Origin: Sphingobium bisphenolivorans
GTDB lineage: Bacteria > Pseudomonadota > Alphaproteobacteria > Sphingomonadales > Sphingomonadaceae
Reading direction: 5' to 3'
NCBI RefSeq assembly: GCF_000412635.1
Contig: NZ_ASTG01000021.1
Coordinates: forward strand, 1 to 64,000
Length of the DNA: 64,000 nt
Shown: positions 13,135-21,128 of the stretch, piece by piece
Layout of the letters: every line of letters starts with the position of its first letter
How positions within the stretch are numbered: the first letter of the stretch is position 1
The notes under the pieces: model-generated
Database searches by the model: none
Seen by the model: the letters and a program-made list of their open reading frames with translations, nothing else
Told to the model about the DNA's origin: nothing
Program-made: the position numbers and the translations under genes

Positions 13135-13950
13135 ATGTCCGAAAGCTACGACGTCATCGTTCTCGGTTCCGGCCCCGGCGGCTATGTGGCGGCGATCCGG
13201 GCGAGCCAGCTCGGTCTCAAAGCCGCGATCGTGGAGCGGGAGCTGCTGGGCGGTATCTGCCTCAACTGGGGCTGCATCCCCACCAAGGCGCTGCTGCGTT
13301 CGGCGGAGATCTTCCATTACATGCAACATGCCAAGGATTACGGGCTGGCGGCGGAGAAGATCAGCGCAGATCTCGATGCGGTGGTGAAGCGCAGCCGGGG
13401 CGTGGCGAAGCAGCTCAACCAGGGCATCACACATCTGATGAAGAAGAACAAGATCGCGGTGCATATCGGCGAAGGGACGCTGAAAACCGCCACCACGCTG
13501 GAAGTGAAGGGCGAGAAGGGCACGGAAACCCTCAGCGCGAAGCACATTATCGTCGCCACCGGCGTGCGGGCGCGTGACCTGCTGTTCGCCCCGGCGGATG
13601 GCAAGCGGGTGTGGACCTATCGCCATGCGATGGTCCCACCGGAAATGCCGACCAAGCTGCTGGTGATCGGCTCGGGCGCGATCGGCATCGAATTCGCCAG
13701 CTTCTACAACGATATGGGCGCCGAAGTTACCGTGGTCGAGTGCTCGACCGGATCGTGCCGGTGGAGGATGTGTCTGCCTTCCTCGAAAAGGCGCTTACCA
13801 AGCAGGGCATCGCGATCCAGACGGGTGCCGGCGTGGAAGAGCTCAAGGCCGGCGCCCAGGGCGTCAGCGCGAAGATCAAGGGGAAGGACGGCAAGGTCGC
13901 GGCGAGCGAATACAGCCATGTCATCGTCGCCATCGGTATCCAGCCCAAAT
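13135..13950 (+). pseudogene. lpd: dihydrolipoyl dehydrogenase (PDH E3), frameshifted and truncated
   Basis: The first 202 codons encode a typical E3: FAD motif GSGPGGYVAAIRA (about residues 11-23), the redox disulfide in GGICLNWGCIPTK, and an NAD motif GSGAIGIEFASFY. At 13740/13741 one base is missing between GTCGAG and TGCTC, and the homology (LDRIVPVEDVSAFLEKALTK) continues in another frame. That frame is lost at about 13950 after VIVAIGIQP, where unrelated sequence begins, so the last roughly 250 residues including the dimerisation domain are gone. The CGGAGG ribosome site before the ATG is intact. The PDH operon therefore needs an E3 from elsewhere. Confidence 0.88.
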
Positions 13951-13959
13951 CAAGCTCGC

Positions 13960-14004
13960 GAGCAGATGCTATCGCACCTATCCCATAGTGCCAAGCATCT
14001 GCTC
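13960..14004. repeat. long nested hairpin at the lpd breakpoint
   Basis: GAGCAGATGCT (13960-13970) pairs perfectly with AGCATCTGCTC (13994-14004). Inside the loop, GCA..CTAT pairs with ATAG-TGC around CCC, giving a 45-base nested hairpin. It starts about 10 bases after the point where lpd homology ends. It could be an element end, a terminator lacking a T-run, or a recombination site. It does not show integron attC consensus boxes. Confidence 0.6.
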
Positions 14005-14115
14005 CGCCACTGATAGATGCCCGCTCCGCCTTAGCGAATTGAATGAAGCCGAGCATAGTAAGTTTTCAAACGTACACGAAAATACGCGAATTGCGAAATT
14101 CAGACCTACGATAGC
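14005..14115. other. AT-richer junction DNA without gene
   Basis: This stretch follows the truncated lpd and is noticeably richer in A and T than its surroundings. A short dyad, GAATT-gcga-AATTC, is present near 14090-14101. I see no gene, promoter or transposase remnant I can support. Confidence 0.3.
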
Positions 14116-14304
14116 TTGAGGGTGCGCACGGGGATCAGACCATTAGATTACTGTGTCAAAGCCAGTCGGGTGAGCATGCGCGCTGATAGCAGTAGAAACC
14201 CGTGGCCAGGATTGGGTGAACCCATGATTGGCGATGTAGCCAAGACAGGTGCGGCTTCCGAGACCTCGGATGACACCTTTCTTTATGGCGTAGCTCGCAG
14301 ATGA
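14116..14304 (+). CDS. possible small protein, unrecognised
   Basis: A 62-codon frame, with internal starts at 14176 and 14224, whose stop overlaps the next gene's ATG as ATGA. That overlap is the best reason to think it is translated. Composition is polar with no membrane segment or known motif. No strong ribosome site precedes any of the starts. It may be chance. Confidence 0.3.
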   Translation: MRVRTGIRPLDYCVKASRVSMRADSSRNPWPGLGEPMIGDVAKTGAASETSDDTFLYGVARR

Positions 14305-14528
14305 GCCACATCCTCTTGTTCATCTCCCGTCAGGAGCGCGAGTATCTTTCGCTTCATGATAGCGACAGTGCGGCGCTGGAGGCGCTCGTTCGCTATGTCG
14401 ACGACCATTGGGCGGAGGCGGATCTCCCCGAGGATGCCGCCGATTCTGACCCTCTCATCCGTGTCGAAGCCTGGGTTGGTGCCACCCAGGCGCTCTATTT
14501 CATCGCCGAAGCCTCTATTGGCGGATAA
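14301..14528 (+). CDS. hypothetical 75-aa acidic protein
   Basis: A 75-aa acidic protein beginning MSHILLFISRQEREYL, with no family I can name and no signal peptide or membrane span. The sequence looks coding: GC-rich third positions, and helical segments rich in Asp, Glu and Ala. It lies upstream of the transglycosylase at the start of the conjugation region, so it may belong to the conjugative module. Its function is unknown. Confidence 0.6.
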   Translation: MSHILLFISRQEREYLSLHDSDSAALEALVRYVDDHWAEADLPEDAADSDPLIRVEAWVGATQALYFIAEASIGG

Positions 14529-14628
14529 CCACTCGGTCCCCAGATAGCCCGCGATGCCCTGGGGTTGACAGTCTTGCCGTGAGCACGAGCATTGTCTCTG
14601 GCACGCCGACGAAACAGGGTTCTCCCAT

Positions 14629-15525
14629 ATGATGAAACATATAATCCCGGCGGTGATAGCCGCGCTTGCGCTTCCCGCTCCCGCGCTCGCCAGCGGCGGA
14701 TCAACGCGTATCGTTGAGATCGTCCGCATGGGTCCGAGCGCGGCCGACGAAATGCAGGAACAGGAAGAAAATTCACAGCAGACTACCGCTGCAGGCGGTT
14801 TTCACCTGCTCGATCTCACGAGGACGCGGACCAGTGATGCCATGCTGGCAAGCTTCGGCGCGTTGGCTGTGGAGGGTGGAGACGTGATACGGCGGGATGC
14901 ACTCGCCCCTTTTTCCGATATCGCAGTACCAGCATGGATGAGGCCGCCCCTGCTTTCCATGTGGCCGGAAGAGGGGCGCTATATCCCGTCGGACTGCATA
15001 ACCGTTCCATACCGCCCAGTGGGCTTCCTAGCACACGACATCGAGGATCGTCGTCGCGCCGCTTACACAGCGATGAGTGCGGCGGCTTGTGATGCTGGGA
15101 TTCCCGTCGGCCTTTTCGATGCATTGGTCCTGACCGAAAGCGCCTACAATCCGAGAGCAATCTCCTCAAAGCAAGCTTATGGACTTACACAACTCATGCC
15201 AGGAACAGCAGGGGATCTTGGTGTCGACCGCTATGATCCGGTCCAGAACCTGCGCGGCGGTGCGCGTTATCTTCGCGCGCAGCTCGACCGGTTCGGCAAG
15301 GTGCATCTTGCGCTTGCTGCCTATAATGCGGGACCAGGACGTGTAAAGGGCGGACAAATCCCACCGATCGCCGAGACGAAAGCCTATGTCCGCAACGTCC
15401 TGGACAAGTGGGCTCGTCTGGCTGGCCGCCATCAGGTTCTTGCGATTGGCGACTTCGCTGGCTCCCCGGCGGTCTCAATTGTGCCAACCAGGCCAGCGCG
15501 AGTGGCCTCACTACAGATCTTCTAG
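14629..15525 (+). CDS. lytic transglycosylase (SLT domain), conjugation-associated
   Basis: A 298-aa secreted protein. A signal peptide is visible at residues 1-22 (ending LPAPALA), followed by a spacer of about 125 residues and a C-terminal soluble lytic transglycosylase domain. Catalytic Glu170 lies in LTESAYNP, followed by AYGLTQLMPGTA and AAYNAGPGRV, all family hallmarks. Such enzymes (VirB1 or F-plasmid orf169 type) open the peptidoglycan locally for assembly of the type IV secretion channel. It stands apart from the main tra operon but next to it. Confidence 0.88.
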   Translation: MMKHIIPAVIAALALPAPALASGGSTRIVEIVRMGPSAADEMQEQEENSQQTTAAGGFHLLDLTRTRTSDAMLASFGALAVEGGDVIRRDALAPFSDIAVPAWMRPPLLSMWPEEGRYIPSDCITVPYRPVGFLAHDIEDRRRAAYTAMSAAACDAGIPVGLFDALVLTESAYNPRAISSKQAYGLTQLMPGTAGDLGVDRYDPVQNLRGGARYLRAQLDRFGKVHLALAAYNAGPGRVKGGQIPPIAETKAYVRNVLDKWARLAGRHQVLAIGDFAGSPAVSIVPTRPARVASLQIF

Positions 15526-15531
15526 CATTCG

Positions 15532-16047
15532 TCAGATTTCGCGATCCCATCCGATCGCGCGCTCGGCTGCAATCCGTGTGATTTCGCTTACCAATCTCCT
15601 GACCACAGCACGCTGCAGTCCGGCCGCCCATTCCGGGCGGACATCGGAGCCATCAATGTGGTCAAACTCTTCAAGCGCGGCAAGGAGCTCAACTGGGAGA
15701 TAGCGGAACACCACTCGCAACAAGGCGATTACCGAGCGATGGCGCGGCGCATCGAGCACGTCGATATCGTTGAAAGCCTCCACGCAGATGACAGCTTCAA
15801 ACACGTCAATGTCGAGTGCGGCGAATAGCGCCTTCAGTTCGTCGAAGGTTATGGACGGGCGGCGCGCCGGATCGCTGTGCAGAAGCAGTCCGAGCCTTGA
15901 TTTCCCGATACCTGTTCGGCGCTCAAGCGTGCGCAAGCTGACCCGATGAACACGCATCATGCGAAGGATCAGTTCAACATATCCATTCCGACCGTCGGCC
16001 GTTCTCGTGTCGATCGCTGTGTGATCCGGGTCGTCCGTTGAGGACAT
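15532..16047 (-). CDS. HTH-domain DNA-binding protein (Xre-like), unassigned
   Basis: A 171-aa protein. Residues about 20-60 resemble an Xre-type helix-turn-helix: VSLRTLERRTGIGKSRLGLL followed by RRPSITFDELKALFAALD. The rest is helical with no recognised domain. I chose the ATG at 16047, preceded by GAGGGG with 7 bases spacing; ATGs at 16092 and 16137 are less well supported. It lies on the opposite strand to the tra operon, downstream of another DNA-binding protein, so it probably helps regulate the transfer genes. That role is inferred from position only. Confidence 0.65.
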   Translation of the reverse strand: MSSTDDPDHTAIDTRTADGRNGYVELILRMMRVHRVSLRTLERRTGIGKSRLGLLLHSDPARRPSITFDELKALFAALDIDVFEAVICVEAFNDIDVLDAPRHRSVIALLRVVFRYLPVELLAALEEFDHIDGSDVRPEWAAGLQRAVVRRLVSEITRIAAERAIGWDREI

Positions 16048-16182
16048 GCGTGGTCCCCTCGCCGCGCCGTCAGAACTTCCTAACAAAATCATAAATTGCT
16101 GATTCTCGCAAGGTGCAGCGGGCTTTCGCAACGACACCAGTTACGGCCGTTGGCATTGCGATTCACGTTCGGCGAAGGGCAA

Positions 16183-16605
16183 TCATTTTTTGGGCGACTC
16201 AGAACGGCCCGAGTCGCCAAGGCCGATTTTTGGAAGAACGCGCGTTGCACTCTGTTTGACCAAGTAGTCGCAAATCAAGAGCGCGATCGCGTCGCTGATG
16301 GTCAAATTGCCACCGATTTCGCGGGAGAGATGTTTCTTGATTTCCACCAGCGAATCCGCGCTGGTCCGAGAGATATTGAGATGGATGCGAACGTTTCCGC
16401 GGGTGGGCAGATCATCGAGGTATTGGCGCAATTGCTCGGGATCGAGACTATCGGTTATCGCTGGGTTGTTGATACGCTTCGTCAGGAGCTGGGCGAGCGT
16501 CTGGTAGCGAAGCGTTTCATTCGAATGCAGCCTTATGCTCTCGGTGGTGAGCTTGAAAAGCTCCGCCGATATATTGAGCGCATAGCTGCGAGAACGGCCC
16601 GGCAT
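16183..16605 (-). CDS. tandem ribbon-helix-helix-like DNA-binding protein, TraY-like by position
   Basis: A 140-aa protein with two similar halves. Residues about 7-45 (YALNISAELFK to TLAQLLTKRI) and about 72-115 (VRIHLNISRTS to TISDAIALLICDYL) each look like a beta strand followed by two helices, the ribbon-helix-helix pattern, and share an LNIS core. Tandem RHH repeats are characteristic of F-plasmid TraY, which binds DNA at oriT and the tra promoter. The gene is divergent from the tra operon, and a phased repeat array lies between them. Similarity to TraY is inferred from architecture and location, not sequence identity. Confidence 0.55.
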   Translation of the reverse strand: MPGRSRSYALNISAELFKLTTESIRLHSNETLRYQTLAQLLTKRINNPAITDSLDPEQLRQYLDDLPTRGNVRIHLNISRTSADSLVEIKKHLSREIGGNLTISDAIALLICDYLVKQSATRVLPKIGLGDSGRSESPKK

Positions 16606-16709
16606 CGTCAGCTTCCCTCCGAAATGGACGCTTCCGTCACGGAGTTGGCCGAGCGATCGGCCGTCCCGGCGAAGCGACTCATATTAGAGTAGATTACCCG
16701 ATTCGCCGG

Positions 16710-16797
16710 TGTCCCTAAATCCCGGACAGCTTGTCCCAAAAAGCTCACCGATCTGTCCCGCTCACACTTACCCCATGTCCGGTATATCGGGACAGTA
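16710..16797. promoter_or_regulatory. four 22-bp-spaced TGTCC boxes, operator or iteron array
   Basis: TGTCC begins at 16710, 16732, 16754 and 16776, exactly 22 bp apart (about two helical turns). The first three read TGTCCC. In units 1 and 4 an inverted GGACA sits 14 bases after the start of the box, giving TGTCC-N9-GGACA dyads at both ends of the array. The array lies between the divergent RHH gene (ends 16605) and the traA pilin gene (16932). Even phasing implies cooperative binding along one face of the helix, most simply by the neighbouring RHH protein. Confidence 0.75.
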
Positions 16798-16931
16798 TTA
16801 ACGATTCATCGCAAAATCGGAAGAAAGTCCGCTTCTCCGGCAACCGATGCTGTCGTCGGTGCACGATCCTCGCAAGTCTTCATGGAGGGCGCGGCGAACA
16901 TGCCTCTCCCAATGCCTCGAAAGGGATCGAT

Positions 16932-17252
16932 ATGACCGAGACCGCAATCAAGAAATCAGGCCACGCCGAGTTCGTCCTGCTGGTGCTCGCGCTGGTGCTC
17001 TTCACGTTCTTCTGGGCGAGCACCGCCTATGCAGGTGCCGACACGACCTTCAACACGGCTCTGACCAAGTTCACCGACTTCCTCGAAGGCTCGGGCGGCA
17101 AGATCATCACCGTGCTTTCGCTTGCCGGCGGCATCGTTGGCCTGGCTTCCGGGCGCTTCAGCCTCGGCCAGGTGGCTATCCCGGTCGGCGTGGGCGTCGG
17201 TGCCGGCACCGGTATTCCGATCGTCACCTCCACGGTCACCGCAACGATCTGA
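16932..17252 (+). CDS. traA: F-type conjugative pilin TraA
   Basis: A 106-aa pilin precursor and the first gene of the transfer operon. A leader with a long hydrophobic stretch (residues 14-34, ending STAYAG) precedes a mature part with a second hydrophobic region (IITVLSLAGGIVGLAS) and a Gly/Val-rich third one (VGVGVGAGTGIP). This is the layout of TraA/VirB2 pilins. AAAGGGA lies 6 bases before the chosen ATG; the frame extends upstream to 16731 but that part is not pilin-like. Its place ahead of traL-traE-traK is diagnostic. Confidence 0.85.
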   Translation: MTETAIKKSGHAEFVLLVLALVLFTFFWASTAYAGADTTFNTALTKFTDFLEGSGGKIITVLSLAGGIVGLASGRFSLGQVAIPVGVGVGAGTGIPIVTSTVTATI

Positions 17253-17315
17253 TCAACTGACAGCCGTTGCCGGTCGCCGTCAGCCGCGGCGCGCCGGTCA
17301 ACAGGGGGGTGGTGT

Positions 17316-17606
17316 ATGGCGGCCGACACTTACGTCATTCCGGCGCATCTGGATGATCCCGAATTGATCGGGCTCTGGACGCTGGACGAGTTCCTCGCGA
17401 TGGTCATTCCCTTCGCGTGGGGCGTCCTGACCCAGCATATCCTTATCGGTCTATTTCTGGCGTTTGCTGGCTGGTGGGGGTTGAGAAAGGCGAAGTCCGG
17501 ACGCGCGGCCTCCTGGCTGATCCATCTGGCTTACTGGTATTTGCCGGCAGGCTTCCTGGGTCTCCGGGCGACACCACCCTCCTACCTTCGGCTGATGGCG
17601 GGCTGA
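17316..17606 (+). CDS. traL: conjugative transfer protein TraL
   Basis: A 96-aa small inner-membrane protein with two hydrophobic segments (about residues 26-50 and 68-84). The N-terminal DDPELIGLWTLDEF is typical of TraL/VirB3 proteins, which help assemble the pilus at the inner membrane. AGGGGGGTG precedes the ATG. It follows traA and is 1 base away from traE. Confidence 0.88.
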   Translation: MAADTYVIPAHLDDPELIGLWTLDEFLAMVIPFAWGVLTQHILIGLFLAFAGWWGLRKAKSGRAASWLIHLAYWYLPAGFLGLRATPPSYLRLMAG

Positions 17607-17607
17607 C

Positions 17608-18174
17608 ATGGAGCTCGGCTACAGCCACGCCCAAGGCCAGCGCGTACTCAGGCAGCGCAACCTCCTTGCGCTCGCCACGCTGCTTCTCGGCGCCCTCGTC
17701 ATCGTGCTCTTCCTCATCGCTTCGACCCGCGACCGCGAGATCGTGCTCCAGCCCGTCCTGCGCTCGAATCTGACCGTGAGCAGCGCCGGGGTGTCGAAGG
17801 ACTATCTAGAGATGATCACGCGCGACGTCGCCGTGCTCACGTTGAATCGCAGCCCACGTAACCTCGAATACTGGATGAACGAGGTACTCGAGGTCACTCA
17901 TCCCGGCTCGCAAGGCGCGGTCAAGGGCGAACTCCTGAAGATCCTCGACGAGCAACGCGGCTCGAGTATTTCGCAAACCTTCACGATCCAGTCGATGAAG
18001 GTCGATCCCAAAGCGCTGGTTTCCGAAGTGGCAGGCGAGTTGCAGACGATCGTCGGCAACCGAGTCATCTCGGTCGAGAACCGGCGGTTCCGTTACACCT
18101 GGGACTATACCGGACTCAGCCTCAAGCTGGTCGGCTTCGGCATGGTCACCGACAAGCCGGGGGAGAAGAGCTGA
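17608..18174 (+). CDS. traE: conjugative transfer protein TraE
   Basis: A 188-aa VirB5/VirB8-class component. An N-terminal membrane anchor (residues about 20-40, LLALATLLLGALVIVLFLIA) is followed by a periplasmic domain containing the TraE-typical YLEMITRDVAVLTLNRSP. It is part of the F-type inner-membrane core. The stop overlaps the traK start (TGATG). Confidence 0.88.
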   Translation: MELGYSHAQGQRVLRQRNLLALATLLLGALVIVLFLIASTRDREIVLQPVLRSNLTVSSAGVSKDYLEMITRDVAVLTLNRSPRNLEYWMNEVLEVTHPGSQGAVKGELLKILDEQRGSSISQTFTIQSMKVDPKALVSEVAGELQTIVGNRVISVENRRFRYTWDYTGLSLKLVGFGMVTDKPGEKS

Positions 18175-18977
18175 TGGTCATGTGGGCGATCGGCACGCTT
18201 GCGGCAGGCACTGCACTTTCATCGCGGTCCTGGTGCCTGATGAGCCGCGGAGCAGGTGCCGTGCTGCTGGCGATCGGCGCGAGCCTGGCCTTTACCGGGC
18301 CAGCATGGGCAGATCAGACGGTGATGGCGGCCGACGGGTCGCGGGTCGATTGTGCGGCATCGTCGCGCGATCTCACCCGCATCAGCCTCGTGGAAGACCA
18401 GTTCGCCTCGGTCTCGAAGGTCTCGACGGGCAATCCCGCCGAAGATTTCACTGTGGTCAACGAACCGGTGCGCGGCGATATCTATCTCTCGGTTCCCGAA
18501 GGCTATTCGCGGCCCTCGCTCTCCTTCTTCGCCACATCGAAGCGCGGCTATGTCTACAAGCTCGTCTGCCGCATCGCAGGCGAGGATGCCGTCCAGGTCT
18601 TCATCTCCAACCCGGCGATCGCGAGCGAGCGCGCTCCTGCCGCGACGCGTGCCCGCGTGGAACCGCGCGAAGAGGCTGCGGCTCTGGTGCAAGCGATGTA
18701 TTCGCAATCGGTCATCTACGGCTACCAGATGCGCCAGTCGGTGCGCAGTCCGGTGCAGGTCGGCACGCTGCGGGTGCAGATGATCGCGGAGTATCGCGGC
18801 GCCGAACTCAACGGCCGGGTGCTGCGGATCGAAAATCGCGGAAAGGAGACGGTCGAACTCGACGGCGCAACGATAGCGCCTGCGAGTGCGGTTGCCGTTT
18901 CGGTCGCCGAGCCGCGCCTGGCGCCCGGCCAGGTGACCACTGCCTATCTCGTCACTCGTACCGGGGAACGGCCATGA
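18174..18977 (+). CDS. traK: conjugative transfer protein TraK, secretin-like outer-membrane component
   Basis: A 267-aa VirB9-like component of the outer-membrane core complex with TraV and TraB. From the ATG at 18174 the leader would be unusually long. An ATG at 18240 gives a standard signal peptide (MSRGAGAVLLAIGASLAFTGPAWA) and may be the true start. The mature part is beta-rich, with the closing segment on RIENRGKETVELDG typical of TraK. It overlaps traB by 4 bases. Confidence 0.85.
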   Translation: MVMWAIGTLAAGTALSSRSWCLMSRGAGAVLLAIGASLAFTGPAWADQTVMAADGSRVDCAASSRDLTRISLVEDQFASVSKVSTGNPAEDFTVVNEPVRGDIYLSVPEGYSRPSLSFFATSKRGYVYKLVCRIAGEDAVQVFISNPAIASERAPAATRARVEPREEAAALVQAMYSQSVIYGYQMRQSVRSPVQVGTLRVQMIAEYRGAELNGRVLRIENRGKETVELDGATIAPASAVAVSVAEPRLAPGQVTTAYLVTRTGERP

Positions 18978-20272
18978 ACCTGCGCACGCTTTTCTCACGC
19001 GAGCGCAAGCCGCTCGACGCCGCGGACATTTCTCCGGTTGGTGACGATCTTGCGGGCAACGAGGCCGTGCGCCGCAGGCAGCGCCTGCTGTTGGGCGGCG
19101 CTTCCGGTGTCCTTCTGATCGCGTCGGCCTTCTGGATCTTTGACGATGGTGACACGCCCGACGCCGAAACCTCCGGCGCGCAGGACGTAAAGATTGCCAC
19201 CGATGATATGGTCAATCGCAACATATCCGAGCGCGAATGGATGGCCGCCTCGGAAAACCGTTTCCAGTCCACCGAAAACCAGCTGAAGTCGGTTGGGATG
19301 CAGCAGCAGCGGATTGACCAGCTCGCACAGCAGGTATCAGCCCTCCAGAGCCAGAACCAGTCGATGGCCGCCGACGGCCAGCGGGTGCTCAGCGCCTATC
19401 AGCAGGAAAACGAACAGCTGCGCGCGCAAGTAAACGCGGCAAGGGCCGCCCCCCCAGTGACGCCCGCGCCTGGACCCGCAGCGATGTACGGTTCGGGTTC
19501 GCCGGGCACCTATCAGCAGCCTCCCGGAACTGCGGCTCTTGCCGCCACGCCTGTGTCTCAGGTGAAGGTGGTGGCCTTTGAGACAGGCGGAGCCGCGCGC
19601 GTCGAGCGCGGCAACACGGTCTATTCGGACAGTCCCGACTATCTGCCGCCGAACAGCTTCGCTTCGGCGCGTGTCATCGTCGGCGTCGATGCAGGTGCTG
19701 GCGTCAACAGCCAGACCGATCCGCTCCCGGTAGTCCTGCGCATCACGGGCCCGGCACGTTCGGTCGTCCAGAACGGACGTGTGCTGACGACACGGATTGA
19801 GGGCTGCCTGGTCAATGGCGCGGCGCGCGGCGATCTTTCGTCCGAGAAAGTCTACGTGAAACTCCAGAAAATGACCTGCGAGCAGCCTGGCGGCCGTGTC
19901 GCTGTGTCCGAAGTAAAGGGTTTCATCGCCTTCGCTGGAAAGACCGGCGTACGCGGACGTGTCGTGAGCCGGGAAGGCTCCCTTGTCACCCAGGCGTTTC
20001 TCGCCGGGCTGGTCGGTGGGTTCGGCCGCGGCTTCAGCGCCAATACGAGTTCCCTTCTCTCCGGAACCAACATTTCGACGGATGGTAAACGCCAGCGGCT
20101 TTCAACCGGAGAAATCCTTGAGGGCGGATTCGGCGAGGGGGTCGCGCAAACCGGCGACATGGTCTCGCAATATCTGATCGAGCGTGCCGAACAATATCAG
20201 CCGGTAATCGAGATGCCGACGGGCATCGATGTCGAGATCGTTTTCCTGGAGGGCGCCTATGTCCGCAACTGA
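18974..20272 (+). CDS. traB: conjugative transfer protein TraB, VirB10-like
   Basis: A 432-aa core-complex protein spanning both membranes. An inner-membrane anchor lies at about residues 37-57 (LLLGGASGVLLIASAFWIF), followed by a Gln-rich coiled coil (about 110-155), a Pro/Gly linker and a VirB10-type C-terminal barrel (FASARVIVGVDAG to GFGRGFSANTSS). I start it at the ATG overlapping the traK stop. The longer open frame upstream is only the antiphase of traK. Confidence 0.9.
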   Translation: MNLRTLFSRERKPLDAADISPVGDDLAGNEAVRRRQRLLLGGASGVLLIASAFWIFDDGDTPDAETSGAQDVKIATDDMVNRNISEREWMAASENRFQSTENQLKSVGMQQQRIDQLAQQVSALQSQNQSMAADGQRVLSAYQQENEQLRAQVNAARAAPPVTPAPGPAAMYGSGSPGTYQQPPGTAALAATPVSQVKVVAFETGGAARVERGNTVYSDSPDYLPPNSFASARVIVGVDAGAGVNSQTDPLPVVLRITGPARSVVQNGRVLTTRIEGCLVNGAARGDLSSEKVYVKLQKMTCEQPGGRVAVSEVKGFIAFAGKTGVRGRVVSREGSLVTQAFLAGLVGGFGRGFSANTSSLLSGTNISTDGKRQRLSTGEILEGGFGEGVAQTGDMVSQYLIERAEQYQPVIEMPTGIDVEIVFLEGAYVRN

Positions 20273-21128
20273 GCCCCGGTTCCCGCTACGGCGCTATTCC
20301 ATTCACGCTGGACTTGTCGCCGGCGCATTGCTGCTTGCCGGTGTCGGCGTCGCATTTGCGAACGATATTGCCTGGCCCGATGGCAACAAGGTCACAGCCC
20401 TCCTCAAGGCGCGGCTGCCCAAGACGGAGATCACCAAGGTCGACTGCGCACGGATCGGTGGCCTTTGTGAGGTCGTTGCCGGCAGCAATCTCTTCTATGT
20501 CGATGCGTCCGCGCGCTATCTGGTGATCGGCCGTGTCTACGACATGGAATCGCGTCAGGATCTGACGGCTGCGCGCCTCCTCGAACTCAATCCTGCCATG
20601 CTGCTCGGCGGCGCGGCCAGCAGCGGGACTTCCGATGGCGAAGATCTCCCAGCTCCCGCGGTCGCTTCGCCAGCGGCGGCCGCGCGCGAGCCAATGCGCG
20701 CGCGGCCGGACCGCGCCCTGTCGCTCACCGGGCTCCCCAAGTCGGGAGCGATCATCTGGGGCAATATGTCGGGTCCGACGGTCACCGTGTTCAGCGATTT
20801 CACATGCGCCTATTGCCGGGCGCTCAGCAGCGTACTCTCCGAGCTCAATGTTCGCGTCGTGGAACGGCCGATCTCGATCCTTGGAAGCCGCGCGCTGAGT
20901 GAGCGCGTCTACTGCGCGAAGGACCCGGCCCGCGCACTACGCAGGGCCTACGCCGGCGATACGCTTGAACCAGCGAACTGCGATACCTCGGGGCTTGATG
21001 CCAACGAGAAGTTCGCGGCCGCCAACGGCATCGCAGGCACACCGGTCATCGTGCGCAGCGACGGCGCGATGATCGAGGGCTACCGCCCTAAAGACGCGCT
21101 CGCCGCCTGGTTGAAGGGAGCGCGGTGA
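20259..21128 (+). CDS. dsbC: DsbC-type disulfide isomerase of the conjugation operon
   Basis: A 289-aa periplasmic thiol-disulfide protein. A hydrophobic leader (about residues 14-33) is followed by a DsbC-like dimerisation region and a thioredoxin-fold domain with the redox pair C183-AY-C186, close to the E. coli DsbC CGYC. It probably helps fold the Cys-rich TraU and TraN made by the same operon. A dsbC gene between traB and traV occurs in sphingomonad F-type systems. The ATG lies inside the end of traB (14-base overlap) and the stop overlaps traV. Confidence 0.85.
   Translation: MSATEPRFPLRRYSIHAGLVAGALLLAGVGVAFANDIAWPDGNKVTALLKARLPKTEITKVDCARIGGLCEVVAGSNLFYVDASARYLVIGRVYDMESRQDLTAARLLELNPAMLLGGAASSGTSDGEDLPAPAVASPAAAAREPMRARPDRALSLTGLPKSGAIIWGNMSGPTVTVFSDFTCAYCRALSSVLSELNVRVVERPISILGSRALSERVYCAKDPARALRRAYAGDTLEPANCDTSGLDANEKFAAANGIAGTPVIVRSDGAMIEGYRPKDALAAWLKGAR

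Noticed and set aside
13960-14004. Hairpin considered as an integron attC site or intrinsic terminator
   Set aside because: No RYYYAAC/GTTRRRY boxes and no T-run follow, so neither identity is supported.
18182-18973. Extension of the traB frame upstream to 18182
   Set aside because: The upstream part overlaps traK entirely and encodes Arg-rich non-homologous sequence; TraB begins at 18974.
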